A DNA stretch of 52,276 bases, from assembly GCA_002839825.1 (NCBI GenBank), contig PGYU01000018.1:1-52276 (forward strand). The letters run 5' to 3'. Shown here piece after piece: positions 1-8,317 of this stretch. The notes under the pieces are model-generated. The model saw only the letters and a program-made list of their open reading frames with translations, made no database searches and was not told the origin of the DNA. Position numbers and translations under genes: made by a program. The stretch comes from Ignavibacteriae bacterium HGW-Ignavibacteriae-1 (GTDB lineage: Bacteria; Bacteroidota; Ignavibacteria; Kapaibacteriales; UBA2268). The number at the start of each line of letters is the position of its first letter. Position 1 is the stretch's first letter.

Positions 1-475
1 ATGCTCCGTAATCCTTTGAAACATAGACACCACCACCATAAGTACCGACAAATACGTTGCCGTTTGCTACGGTTTTGATTGCTTTGACATGTAGGTGCTC
101 TAAGCCGTTGTTAGCCGGATTCCAAGTAGCACCGTTGTCTGTGGATTTGAAAATGCCACCAATTGTTCCAACATAAAGTTCGTTTGTTCTACCAAATTCG
201 ATTGCATTGATGTAGAAGTTTGTCAGCCCTGAATTGTTTTCCGTCCAATCTGCACCACTATTTACTGTAGTAAAAATCCCTGCACCCCAAACACCGACAT
301 ATTGTTTGCCGTTAGAAGCAGCCTTTGCTACGGTCACATAGTTTGTGCCCGGGCTTGGTATTTTTGCAAACAAATCTTGCGATTTCATCTCTTGAGGTAA
401 AATCATTGCGACGCAAAAAATCAGAATCAAAAAGCTTTGGCATTTCAATCTCTGAAAATCGTAATTACATATCAT
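1..475 (-). CDS. Secreted Asp-box (BNR-like) repeat protein, N-terminal part only
   Basis: An open frame runs leftwards from an ATG at 475 to the window edge without a stop, so the C-terminus is missing. The first ~30 residues look like a signal peptide: a charged start, then the hydrophobic stretch FLILIFCVAMIL. After that come repeated beta-propeller-like blades, with the Asp-box motif STDNGATW and weaker related copies such as TVNSGADW, alternating with YVG strands (YVGVWGAGIF, YVGTIGGIF, FVGTYGGGVY). Such proteins in this group are usually exported, often by the type IX system, but the C-terminal sorting domain that would prove this lies outside the window. The other ATG nearby, at 470, is followed at once by a stop. 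Ligand and function are unknown. Confidence 0.75.
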   Translation of the reverse strand, partial: MICNYDFQRLKCQSFLILIFCVAMILPQEMKSQDLFAKIPSPGTNYVTVAKAASNGKQYVGVWGAGIFTTVNSGADWTENNSGLTNFYINAIEFGRTNELYVGTIGGIFKSTDNGATWNPANNGLEHLHVKAIKTVANGNVFVGTYGGGVYVSKDYGA

Positions 476-665
476 AAATTCTCCAAAAAAAAAGTTAACA
501 TTTATACTTATATAATATCATAAACCAACAAAATGTTACAGAATTATTTTTAAAATATGAAAATATATTTTTAAAAATAAGAAATAATCATACATTATAT
601 ATGTATAAGCACCCTTTATATTTTTGCACCGTAATTAATTTTTTCAAAAAAAATAAGGGTGTTGC

Positions 666-1460
666 ATGTGGATTGAAATCTTCAAAGCGGGATTGCACGT
701 AGATTCCAAGGGTAATGAGAGAAATTTCGATGCCGAAATGTTGGATAAAATTTCCGCAAAGTATAATCAAATGGTCGAACTCGACCGACATTCCGAATCA
801 CCGATAGTAAAAGGGCATCCAAAAAATGATTCTCCTGCCGTCGGATGGATTAACAAATTATGCCGTAGAGGCGAAAAACTGCTCGGCAAAGCTCAATTTG
901 TCACCGACAAGGTTCTTGATGAACTCAAAAGCGGTGTGTTCAAAAATGTTTCGGTATCGCTTGGGGCGGATTTGGAGCTTCGTCATGTTGCATTGCTCGG
1001 AGCTGCAAACCCTGCCGTAAAGGGTCTCGATACGCTGAAGTATTCCGATTTTTCGGAGAACGACGAACATGAAACTGTAATCGAGGATGCTCCAAATGAC
1101 AATGAAGCAGCCCAAACGGAACCGAATGCGCGGATAAAAAGAATCCAAGAAATGGCAATAGAACTCACACCGGCTCAAGAGGCTATGGTAGTGGAATTAT
1201 CCGAAAAATTTACCGATAAATCGAATAACGGTGATGAATTCTTCGGGATTTTGGAGCGAATCATCACTTCTATGCTTGATAAAAGTCTGATTAGCGAATT
1301 TGCTATCGGATTTGAACGCACTCCGGCGAACAAGAATTTCTCGCATACTACAGTCAATCCTGACAGACTAACAACTCATATCTCGGCTGAAAGGCTTTCG
1401 CAAAACGATAATATCAGCTATGAAGATGCTCTCAACATTATTTATTTCCAAAACCAATAA
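666..1460 (+). CDS. Mu gpI-like phage head maturation protease/scaffold
   Basis: This 264-residue protein begins with WIEIFKAGLHVDSKGN and carries PIVKGHPKNDSPAVGW and LRHVALLGAANPAVKGL. These blocks are typical of the Mu-like prophage I protein family, the protease that processes the head of Mu-like phages. Roughly residues 1-125 are the protease-like part. The rest is acidic and helix-prone, as expected of an internal scaffold. It lies 10 bases before the major capsid gene, the usual order in Mu-like head modules. Family assignment is by recognised sequence blocks. Activity is inferred, because the catalytic residues cannot be assigned with certainty by eye. Confidence is high for phage origin and good for the role. 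Confidence 0.85.
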   Translation: MWIEIFKAGLHVDSKGNERNFDAEMLDKISAKYNQMVELDRHSESPIVKGHPKNDSPAVGWINKLCRRGEKLLGKAQFVTDKVLDELKSGVFKNVSVSLGADLELRHVALLGAANPAVKGLDTLKYSDFSENDEHETVIEDAPNDNEAAQTEPNARIKRIQEMAIELTPAQEAMVVELSEKFTDKSNNGDEFFGILERIITSMLDKSLISEFAIGFERTPANKNFSHTTVNPDRLTTHISAERLSQNDNISYEDALNIIYFQNQ

Positions 1461-1469
1461 GGAGGATTT

Positions 1470-2414
1470 ATGGCAGAACGCAGAATTGATGAATTACGGA
1501 TGGTGGACCCTGTACTGACCACTCTCGCCCAAGGTTATTCAAATGCCGCATTAGTGGCAGACAAACTGTTTCCCGTCGTTTTCGTCAACAAGTTGAAGAA
1601 CAAAATTCCTATTTTCGGGAAAGAGGCTTTCTTAGTTCGTCAGACTGACCGCGCTATCCGAGCTTCATCAAATAGGATTCCGCCCTACGAATTTGAGATG
1701 ATGACAATCGAAACACGGGAACGTGACATCGAAACGGCTATTGATTATCTTGAAGAAGATGAAACACCGACATTTTTCAAATTGGAGCAAAAAATCGCCA
1801 AAGACTTGAAGGATATTCTTAATCTCGGCTGGGAAAAAGATGCCGCAAGCCTTGCACAAGACGCGACTAATTACGAAATTGGACTTTCGCAAGAATTGAC
1901 AAGTCTTGAGGCTTTCGATGATTACGAATCTACCACCGACCCAATTGCAATTATCCGTAATGCGATGTCGGCTGTGCGAGCACAGATTGCCAAATATCCG
2001 AACGTAATGATACTTGGGGATTCGACTTACCAAGCTTTATTAGACCACCCAAAAATTCTCGAACGCATCAAATACAACGGTTTGAGCAAAGTAACAACTT
2101 CAGTTTTAGCTCAAATACTCGATTTGGAGCAAGTTCACGTTGGCAAAGCTGTAGAATGCGACGTTGACGGAGTGCATAGTGACATCTGGCAAGACAATAT
2201 TGTGCTTGCATATGTAGATGACAATCAATCAAACAGACGCTCCGAATTCAACCCAAGCTTTGGTTATACTTTCCGCCGTGAAAATATGCCCGAAGTGGAT
2301 TCATACTTTGAAAATGGCGGAAAAATGAAAGTAGTTCGTTGCACTGATAATTATAGCGTCAACCTGACTTCTAAAGCAGCCGGATTTTTAATCAAACATA
2401 CTAATCATTCATAA
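1470..2414 (+). CDS. Phage major capsid protein E family
   Basis: A 314-residue protein of the size and type of lambda E-like major capsid proteins. The N-terminal region (DPVLTTLAQGYSNAALVADK, then LFPVVFVNKLKNKIPIFG) matches the opening of this family, and the remainder has the expected mixed alpha/beta content. It would form the capsid shell after scaffold removal. A clear Shine-Dalgarno GGAGG precedes the ATG by five bases. It sits between the protease and the small decoration-type gene, as in head modules of Mu-like and related siphophages. The reading frame is intact. Whether particles are made is unknown, because packaging and tail genes are not in the window. Confidence 0.87.
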   Translation: MAERRIDELRMVDPVLTTLAQGYSNAALVADKLFPVVFVNKLKNKIPIFGKEAFLVRQTDRAIRASSNRIPPYEFEMMTIETRERDIETAIDYLEEDETPTFFKLEQKIAKDLKDILNLGWEKDAASLAQDATNYEIGLSQELTSLEAFDDYESTTDPIAIIRNAMSAVRAQIAKYPNVMILGDSTYQALLDHPKILERIKYNGLSKVTTSVLAQILDLEQVHVGKAVECDVDGVHSDIWQDNIVLAYVDDNQSNRRSEFNPSFGYTFRRENMPEVDSYFENGGKMKVVRCTDNYSVNLTSKAAGFLIKHTNHS

Positions 2415-2429
2415 TCGGAGGAAAATATC

Positions 2430-2774
2430 ATGTCTTTAAATAATAAAAATTATGCTCCAATTCAGACAATTACTATCAAAGCTACTGAAGATATTCCAGC
2501 TTTCAGGTTTGTAAATTTCGCGGGTGCTTTATGCGGCGATGGCTTAAAATCGCTCGGAGCGACCGATAATCTTTGCAATGATGGTGATTTTTGTGCTGTC
2601 ACCACAATAGGGATTGTACTTGTCGAAGCCTCTGCTTCAATCTCTCTCGGTGCTGATGTGAAATCCGATGTTGGCGGCATGGCAGCTAATGCAAGTTTGG
2701 GGGAATATACAAACGGACATGCGCTGGACGATGGTGTTGCGGGCGATTTGATACGCGTTTTACTCACAACATAG
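2430..2774 (+). CDS. Capsid decoration/cement-like protein (DUF2190-like)
   Basis: A 114-residue protein rich in Ala, Gly and Val with no signal peptide. Its layout resembles the DUF2190 capsid-cement family: a conserved opening (TIKATEDIPAFRFVNFAGAL) and a run of short beta strands ending in VLLTT. It directly follows the major capsid gene, which is where decoration proteins are normally encoded, and has a good GGAGG ribosome site. The role is inferred from size, position and general resemblance. Confidence 0.65.
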   Translation: MSLNNKNYAPIQTITIKATEDIPAFRFVNFAGALCGDGLKSLGATDNLCNDGDFCAVTTIGIVLVEASASISLGADVKSDVGGMAANASLGEYTNGHALDDGVAGDLIRVLLTT

Positions 2775-2783
2775 GACAGCGAT

Positions 2784-3212
2784 ATGGCATACAGCGATGA
2801 CGACGACTTATTATTGCAAATATCTTTTGCTGATTTGGCAAGACTATCAGGCGATGATACCGGAAGTGCAATTGATTATGATAGAATTAGCGAAGCTCGG
2901 CGAAATTCCGATGCACTAATAGATTCATTCTTGAGCGGCAGGTACATGCTGCCGCTCGAATCTGTCCCGGAAATAATTCGTACAATTTCGATTGATTTGA
3001 CTGTTTACTTCTTGCACGAATACAGATACCGCGACTCCATGATACCTACTGCCATTGTTGCTTTACGTGTAAATTCGGAAAGAGTATTGTCAATGATTCA
3101 AAAAGGCGACTTAGTCTTATTCGAATCAAATAGCAATCCACCGGAAATTATTACTAACAAAACGGGATATAAAATTTTCAAAGGAAATAAAACTGATGTA
3201 TTCTTTAGCTGA
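2784..3212 (+). CDS. Mu gp36-like head completion protein (DUF1320)
   Basis: This 142-residue, largely helical protein resembles the gp36/DUF1320 family. It has the N-terminal block MAYSDDDDLLLQISFADLAR, an ARRNSDALIDSFLSGRY segment, then a PEIIRTISIDLTVYFLHEYR helix and a final helix around VNSERVLSMIQKGDL. In Mu-like phages this gene lies just downstream of the capsid gene and is thought to act in head completion or head-tail joining. The spacing of nine bases after the previous gene supports one transcription unit. The next Mu genes (gp37 onward, tail assembly) do not follow, which is unusual. Confidence 0.8.
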   Translation: MAYSDDDDLLLQISFADLARLSGDDTGSAIDYDRISEARRNSDALIDSFLSGRYMLPLESVPEIIRTISIDLTVYFLHEYRYRDSMIPTAIVALRVNSERVLSMIQKGDLVLFESNSNPPEIITNKTGYKIFKGNKTDVFFS

Positions 3213-3231
3213 AAATATTGAGAGGTACAAA

Positions 3232-3525
3232 ATGACTATTAAAAGCTTTTATTTATTTCACGTAATCAAACGCCATGCATTTTGGCTCATCATGCTAATC
3301 GGGGCAATCTTATTGTTCAACCCGCAAATCGAAGAATTCACCACAATAATGTTTATAATTACAGTCGAATTAATTGCAATTGCACTTTCGGGAGTAGCCA
3401 CTTATGTTTATACTCGGATTGATTTCCCAAGCCATTCGCCGATTGTGTTAGGTTTCATATTTCTGGGGGTTCATATTTGTGCAGGTTTGACAATTTTGGG
3501 TGTTTATTTAGTACAATTCGGATAA
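3232..3525 (+). CDS. Small three-helix membrane protein, possible holin
   Basis: Starting at the ATG at 3232 (ribosome site GAGAGG), this 97-residue protein has a short charged N-terminus and three hydrophobic segments, roughly residues 15-30, 37-58 and 70-93. A longer frame from 3196 would overlap the preceding gene and lacks a good ribosome site. Size, membrane topology and its place directly before a CHAP-like lytic enzyme suggest a holin. I recognise no holin family in the sequence, so the role rests on context only. Confidence 0.5.
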   Translation: MTIKSFYLFHVIKRHAFWLIMLIGAILLFNPQIEEFTTIMFIITVELIAIALSGVATYVYTRIDFPSHSPIVLGFIFLGVHICAGLTILGVYLVQFG

Positions 3526-3529
3526 CAAA

Positions 3530-4105
3530 ATGAAATATTTAATGATATTATTATTTTTATGCGTAAGTGTATATTCTAATGAACGTTACGAAATATCTTG
3601 CCGAAGTGATTTGCTTTATTTATCCGAATTAATTGCCAAATCGGAAATTGGAACTATTGAAAGCGGTAAAAATCGTGGCGATGTAGAAAAATATCACAGG
3701 CTTATGAAGCTAACTTTTGGCGAACCTTATTGTGCAGCCGGTGTTTATTATTGCTTTGCGATAGCAGCTGATTCGCTCAAACTCCGCCGAAATGAAATAC
3801 CTATTGCCAAAAGCCCGTTAGCGAATAGTATTTATTCTAATGCAAAAGCCAAAGGTAAACGCACTATTTACAAAGCAAAACGGCATGATTTGATTATTTG
3901 GCGAAAAGGCAAATCCCGATTCGGTCATATCGAAAGAGTTATAGAAGTGCTTCCGCGCGGGAATGTCCGAACAATTGGATTTAATGTGAAATCTCCCAGT
4001 AATCCAAAAATCGAAGGTGTATTTATTAGACGGCGTAACATACATTCATTTTTGAACGCTATGCATATTCGTGGAATAATAGGATTCAGACATGTTCAAC
4101 ACTAA
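3530..4105 (+). CDS. Exported CHAP-like amidase/peptidase, candidate endolysin
   Basis: This 191-residue protein starts with a short signal peptide (MKYLMILLFLCVSVYS). The segment EPYCAAGVYYC provides a likely catalytic cysteine and RFGHIERV a likely catalytic histidine about 80 residues later. That spacing and the GH-E pattern fit the CHAP/NlpC-like fold of peptidoglycan hydrolases. The signal peptide would take it to the periplasm without a holin. It is followed, with a 14-base overlap, by a small unknown gene, and preceded by a membrane protein, so it looks like part of a lysis cassette. The assignment depends on these two motifs and on context. Confidence 0.6.
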   Translation: MKYLMILLFLCVSVYSNERYEISCRSDLLYLSELIAKSEIGTIESGKNRGDVEKYHRLMKLTFGEPYCAAGVYYCFAIAADSLKLRRNEIPIAKSPLANSIYSNAKAKGKRTIYKAKRHDLIIWRKGKSRFGHIERVIEVLPRGNVRTIGFNVKSPSNPKIEGVFIRRRNIHSFLNAMHIRGIIGFRHVQH

Positions 4106-4445
4106 TTTGCTCAAAAACCACACAATGACAATTGACTTCGAGACAGCATGGTTTCCATTATTTATATTGGATAAAAATCAAAGCAGAATTATTCGCAGAG
4201 CAGCATCATTACAAGTATATTGGAATAATTTAGCAGTAACGGGCGATTATCCGCTGATTAAATTTGCTGTCTCAAACGATAGAATTGCATATAAAATAAT
4301 CGAAACAGTCGAGCCTGACGTTGGCAATAATATTACCGATTCAATATTTTTATCTTTAAATGCAGATTATGTTTTTATTAAAATAATATTTGAATCAAGA
4401 GATGCAATTTCAGGCAATCTGAATTTAGTTCTTTCTTATAATTAA
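4092..4445 (+). CDS. Hypothetical 117-residue protein of the phage cassette
   Basis: I do not recognise this family. The protein has no signal peptide or membrane segment and appears beta-rich, with alternating hydrophobic residues over most of its length (YKIIETVEPDVGNNITDSIF, YVFIKIIFES). The ATG at 4092 overlaps the end of the previous gene by 14 bases and is preceded by an AGGA sequence, so translational coupling is likely. A second ATG at 4125 lacks a ribosome site. Its place between lysis-type genes suggests a phage accessory or virion protein, which is inference. Confidence 0.55.
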   Translation: MFNTNLLKNHTMTIDFETAWFPLFILDKNQSRIIRRAASLQVYWNNLAVTGDYPLIKFAVSNDRIAYKIIETVEPDVGNNITDSIFLSLNADYVFIKIIFESRDAISGNLNLVLSYN

Positions 4446-4454
4446 TCGAATAAA

Positions 4455-4895
4455 ATGAAACAAATTCTATTTATATCGCTCCTGTCCTTATTGGCAGGAG
4501 CTTTAATTTATCATATTTTATTGCCCGAGAAAGCGGAAAATGTGCAGATAATTAAAAATATCGTCCGCGATACTGTTTTCCAAATAGAATATCGAGAACC
4601 AATATTAATCGAAAAAGCCAAGCCGGAAATAATTTACCGAAGTGATACGGTATTTATTACCCAATCATTTTCGGCAATTTTAGATACAGTCGTTAAATTC
4701 GATACAGTGTTTGTGCGATACGATTTTCCGGAACATTTAATTAATTTATCTGTAAGGCATAAAGCTGATACTAATGCAATCGCAGAAATAATTGTCGAAA
4801 ATAAAGTCGAAGAATCACAAAGTTCGTGGGAAACAGTTTTAATCGTGATTGCATCAACCGTGATAGGTTTCTTGTTGGGCAAATCATCAAAATAA
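4455..4895 (+). CDS. Membrane-anchored protein with N- and C-terminal hydrophobic segments (possible spanin-like)
   Basis: A 146-residue protein with an N-terminal hydrophobic anchor (ILFISLLSLLAGALIYHI) and a second hydrophobic segment near the end (TVLIVIASTVIGFLLG). Between them is a charged, strand-rich linker with repeats of the type DTVF (RDTVFQI, SDTVFIT, FDTVFVR). I recognise no family. Its location after the endolysin-like gene suggests a spanin-like or other envelope role in lysis, but two membrane segments and no lipobox are not the standard two-component spanin layout. It starts nine bases after the previous stop. Confidence 0.5.
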   Translation: MKQILFISLLSLLAGALIYHILLPEKAENVQIIKNIVRDTVFQIEYREPILIEKAKPEIIYRSDTVFITQSFSAILDTVVKFDTVFVRYDFPEHLINLSVRHKADTNAIAEIIVENKVEESQSSWETVLIVIASTVIGFLLGKSSK

Positions 4896-4907
4896 AAGGT
4901 AATAATT

Positions 4908-6043
4908 ATGCAAAAAAAATATCTAACATCCGAACTTGTCAGGCGTGAAAACAGATTGTCATTTTTTAATTATATCGGTATTTTACCCAATCCTGATGAA
5001 ATATTAAATAAAACAGGCAATTCCATCGAAAATTATCGCAAATTAAAATACGACCCGCATGTTTGGAGTTGCATCCAATCACGCAAAAGTGGACTGCAAA
5101 ATCTTGAATATTCGCTATTGATAGATGAGGTCAACCCGGCTTTAGCTAAATTAATTGAACAATTTATTTCCGAAATAAACCTCTCATCACTAATTAGCGA
5201 TATTGCAGAATCTGTTCTTTACGGCTGGCAACCATTCGAGTTTATTTGGAATGAAACTAATTTCGGCACTCGATTTTTATTGCCGACGAAAATCCAAGCT
5301 AAGCCACAGGAATGGTTTTGTTATGACACAAAAGGCAGATTGTGCTTAAAAGGGAAGCATGCCGAGCCAATGCCGGTTTCGAGTTCAAGTTCGCAACTGC
5401 AAGCCACGAAGCAAGTTATGCCAATCCATACGGCGAAGCATTGTTGGCGCGATGCTATTGGGCAGTAACATTCAAAAACGGCGGGCTACGATTTTGGGTA
5501 AATTTCATGGAAAAGTACGGGATGCCGATTTTGATTGGCAAATACAATCGTGGCGCCACCAAAGACGAAGCTGAGAACTTAGCCCAAGTTCTGTTGGATA
5601 TGCACGAAGACGCCGTAATTGTTTCACCTTCGGATATTGAAATCACTTTGGCAGAAGCCACCCGAACATCGTCAACCGATTTGTACTTGGAAATGATAAA
5701 TTTTTGCAATACGGAGATTTCCAAAGCATTGCTATCGCAAACTTTGACAACGGAATTGAAAAACGGTTCGCTCGCAGCGGCTCAAACACATTACAAAATC
5801 AGACGCGAAATCATCACTGCTGATGCAAAAATCGCCGAAAGTTTCATCAACCACATTATCAAACTAATTGCAGAAATCAACTTCGGAGAGGTCAAGTCAC
5901 CCCAAATCAGATTGACACTGAATGATTCAGACAATAATCAGAAATTGGAAAGGGATATTCGTTTGCTCAATGCAGGCGTACCTTTTAATTTGGACTATTG
6001 GACAAGGACTTACGGATTGAAAAAAGAAGATTTGAATTTATAA
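4908..6043 (+). pseudogene. DUF935/Mu gp29-like phage portal gene, split by a frameshift
   Basis: Two overlapping frames together make one portal protein of about 378 residues. The first (from 4908) covers the N-terminal part, up to KGKHAEPMP. The second, in the -1 frame, continues with FEFKFATASHEASYANPYGE and the portal blocks RCYWAVTFKNGGLRFWVNF and MEKYGMPILIGKYNRG, to a stop at 6043. Adding one T to the TTT run at 5377-5379 restores a continuous reading (MPVFEFKF), so a one-base loss there explains the break. Portal proteins form the dodecameric packaging vertex. A recent mutation, a sequencing or assembly error, or unrecognised frameshifting are all possible. No canonical slippery heptamer is visible at the junction. 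In Mu the portal gene lies before the protease gene, whereas here it is last. Confidence 0.85.
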
Positions 6044-6115
6044 TTTGTTTAAATAGAATAATTTATTATTTTTGTTTCGTAACAAACACTTAATAAAATA
6101 TTTGGAGATTCTAAA

Positions 6116-6592
6116 ATGACAAAATTGATTTCTATTTTCTTTGCAGCACTACTATTATTTGTAGCTGCGGGTTGTTCTGATAGTTCTACGAATCCTGATA
6201 ATGGATTAAATTTGGGTACGATGAAATGCAAAGTTGACGGTACAAGTTGGCAAAGCGTGACTGCATTAGCCGCAAAAGCCGGTAATGAAGGTGTCACTAT
6301 TTCGGGCGCAACAATGAATATTCAGTCCCAACAAACAGAAACTGTTGCATTTACTATTGCCGGCACAATAGTCGAGGGGTCTTCTAATACTATTTCTCTT
6401 GCCCAATATGCTACCGTGAAGAATTCAAACTCATCAGATTACTCTCAATATGTTTCAATAGCTCCTAATATCAATATCACAAAAGTAAATGATGTTGAAA
6501 TTAGCGGTACATTCAGCTTCACAGGCAAAAACGATAAAGATGAGTCCAAGGTCATTACAGAAGGACAATTCAGAGTAAAGTTTGTGAATTAG
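6116..6592 (+). CDS. Small secreted lipoprotein (DUF6252-like)
   Basis: A 158-residue protein with a lipoprotein signal peptide ending in the lipobox VAAGC, so it should be lipid-anchored in the envelope. After a short Ser/Asn-rich linker, the mature part opens with MKCKVDGTSWQS and continues as a beta-rich domain. It contains GVTISGATMNIQS, and FSFTGK before the C-terminal strand EGQFRVKFVN. This resembles small Bacteroidota lipoproteins of the DUF6252 kind, whose function is unknown. It stands alone: the phage portal gene ends 72 bases upstream and a repeat array begins 11 bases after its stop. It is probably a host gene bordering the phage cassette. Confidence 0.75.
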   Translation: MTKLISIFFAALLLFVAAGCSDSSTNPDNGLNLGTMKCKVDGTSWQSVTALAAKAGNEGVTISGATMNIQSQQTETVAFTIAGTIVEGSSNTISLAQYATVKNSNSSDYSQYVSIAPNINITKVNDVEISGTFSFTGKNDKDESKVITEGQFRVKFVN

Positions 6593-6602
6593 AAAGATTC
6601 AC

Positions 6603-6862
6603 GTCTGAACTATGAAACAAGTCTGAACTATGATTTATATGATTAAAATGATTTTTGTGATTAAACCTAATCATATAAATCATACCCAATCAAATAAATA
6701 ATAGTTCAGACAACTCATACAAATCATACCCAATCATATAAATCATACCAAATCAAACAAATCATAGTTCAGACAACTCATATAAATCATACCCAATCAA
6801 ACAAATCATAGTTCAGACAACTCATATAAATCATACCCAATCAAACAAATCATAGTTCAGAC
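6603..6862. repeat. GTTCAGA repeat array with inverted arms
   Basis: This fills the 321-base gap between the lipoprotein gene and corA. The left arm has GTCTGAACTATGA twice (from 6603 and 6621). The right part has the complementary core AGTTCAGA at 6703, 6766, 6810 and 6854, with steps of 63, 44 and 44 bases. The last copies are nearly identical tandem units of ATAAATCATACCCAATCAAA plus ATCATAGTTCAGACAACTC. The arms are complementary, so the unit can form a long AT-rich hairpin. More copies of the core lie at 8001 (inverted), 8501 and 8521. It is probably a dispersed palindromic intergenic repeat of this genome. Confidence 0.85.
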
Positions 6863-6913
6863 AAGCACTTAAAAAAGTAAGCATTCGTTCATTATCGTAT
6901 TTCATATACGAGA

Positions 6914-7984
6914 GTGAAAATTATGCCGCTATATATCCAAAAATATAAACAAAAGGTTGGACTTCCACCCGGAACACTTGTTCATATTGGTTCTGAACGT
7001 GCTGGAAGTAGCAAGATTTCCCATATTTTATATAGTGATGGAGCTTTCGAGGAAAAAGAAGTCAGCAAAATCGAAGAACTCGAAATTAATGACCAATTTT
7101 CCGGTGTGAATTGGATAAATGTTATCGGTGTTCATCAAACTGAAGTTATCGAGAGCATTGGCAATCATTTTGGAATACATAAGCTAATCCAAGCTGACAT
7201 AGTAAATACAAAGCATCGCCCAAAATTGGAAGATTTCGATGACCACATTTTTGTTGTGCTAAAGATGATATATTTTGATGAAAACGAGAAAATCATCAAC
7301 GAGCAAATCAGCTTGATAGTCGGCAAAAATTATGTAGTTTCATTTCAAGAAATCGAAGGTGATGTATTTGCACCAATTAGAAACCGATTGAGAAATAGTA
7401 GTGGTCAGATTAGAAAAAGAGGCTCTGATTATCTTGCTTACACTTTGATTGACACAATTATTGACAACTACTTTGTGGTATTGGAAAGAATCGGCGAGAA
7501 AATCGAAAACATAGAAGAACAATTGCTCGAAAACCCTACTGATGAAACTACTCTTGAAATCCACACCCTCAAGAGAGAACTAATATTGCTCAGACGCTCA
7601 GTTTCGCCGCTCAGAGAAGTCATAGGAACACTTGAAAGAGGCGAGTCAAAACTCATTCACAAAACAACACGAATCTACCTCAAAGACGTTTACGACCATA
7701 CAATTCAGGTGATTGACACTATCGAATCTTCGAGAGATTTGCTATCCGGTATGCTTGATGTATATCTCACAACTGTCAGCAATAAAATGAATAGCGTAAT
7801 GAAGGTACTGACTGTCATCGCAACAATATTTATGCCTCTGACCTTCATTGCCGGAGTTTACGGTATGAATTTCCAAAATATGCCCGAACTAACCTGGAAA
7901 TATGGCTATTTCTTCGCTTTAGCACTCATGTTTGCAATAGGGTTGCTGATGCTCATTTTCTTTAAACGTAAGAAGTGGCTGTGA
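6914..7984 (+). CDS. corA: CorA-family magnesium/cobalt transport protein
   Basis: A protein of about 353-356 residues with the usual CorA layout: a cytoplasmic alpha/beta domain (to about residue 180), a long helix region, then two C-terminal membrane helices. The first helix ends in the signature YGMNF, which lines the pore entrance and selects hydrated Mg2+, and the protein ends with the basic tail FFKRKKWL. It should be a homopentameric channel in the inner membrane. Translation may begin at the GTG at 6914 or the ATG at 6923; neither has a strong ribosome site. The gene is flanked on both sides by GTTCAGA repeats and stands alone. All key motifs are present. Confidence 0.93.
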   Translation: MKIMPLYIQKYKQKVGLPPGTLVHIGSERAGSSKISHILYSDGAFEEKEVSKIEELEINDQFSGVNWINVIGVHQTEVIESIGNHFGIHKLIQADIVNTKHRPKLEDFDDHIFVVLKMIYFDENEKIINEQISLIVGKNYVVSFQEIEGDVFAPIRNRLRNSSGQIRKRGSDYLAYTLIDTIIDNYFVVLERIGEKIENIEEQLLENPTDETTLEIHTLKRELILLRRSVSPLREVIGTLERGESKLIHKTTRIYLKDVYDHTIQVIDTIESSRDLLSGMLDVYLTTVSNKMNSVMKVLTVIATIFMPLTFIAGVYGMNFQNMPELTWKYGYFFALALMFAIGLLMLIFFKRKKWL

Positions 7985-8008
7985 AATGAAACAATCATAG
8001 TCTGAACT

Positions 8009-8296
8009 GTGATTTATCATTTTCCCCGAGTGGAGAAATTGATAGACATAGGCAAAGGTGGGAAAAGAGATATTGGGGATTTACATTTATCTCGGTATGC
8101 TTGCTACTTGATTGTACAAAATGCTAATTCATCCAAACCAATTGTTGCACTCGGTCAAACTTATTTTCGGTTACAAGATGGTCTTTGTTTTTCTTTATTC
8201 ATGAAATTTTATCGAGCCACACAATTTAATAGATTGCATTTGTTTTTTATTAAGACAATTGTTAATTTAGCACTTAATCATTTTGAAAAATATTAA
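8009..8296 (+). pseudogene. Fragment of a DinD/BRO-type DNA-damage-inducible protein gene
   Basis: The frame includes HFPRVEKLIDIGKGG, then KRDIGDLHLSRYACYLIVQN and SKPIVALGQTYF (about 8018-8167). These match the middle of DinD-type proteins (HFPEV..., RYACYLIVQN, GQTYF). The segment before it is not DinD but an inverted GTTCAGA repeat (8001-8016), and the GTG that opens the frame lies in that repeat. After GQTYF the expected A-(V/I)-QTR sequence is lost, apparently by small indels (TCGGTTACAAGA remains in another frame), and the rest is unrelated. It is therefore a remnant of about 50 codons truncated at both ends, not a working gene. DinD genes in other genomes often sit in mobile islands. 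Confidence 0.75.
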
Positions 8297-8317
8297 ATCA
8301 TTTTTAGGAGCCAGCTA

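Noticed and set aside
5371..5385. Programmed -1 frameshifting in the portal gene.
   Set aside because: No canonical slippery heptamer is seen at the junction and no portal gene of this family is known to need it; an indel is simpler.
6603..6862. Regular 44-base repeats resembling a CRISPR array.
   Set aside because: The units are directly adjacent with no unique spacers, and inverted copies occur nearby.
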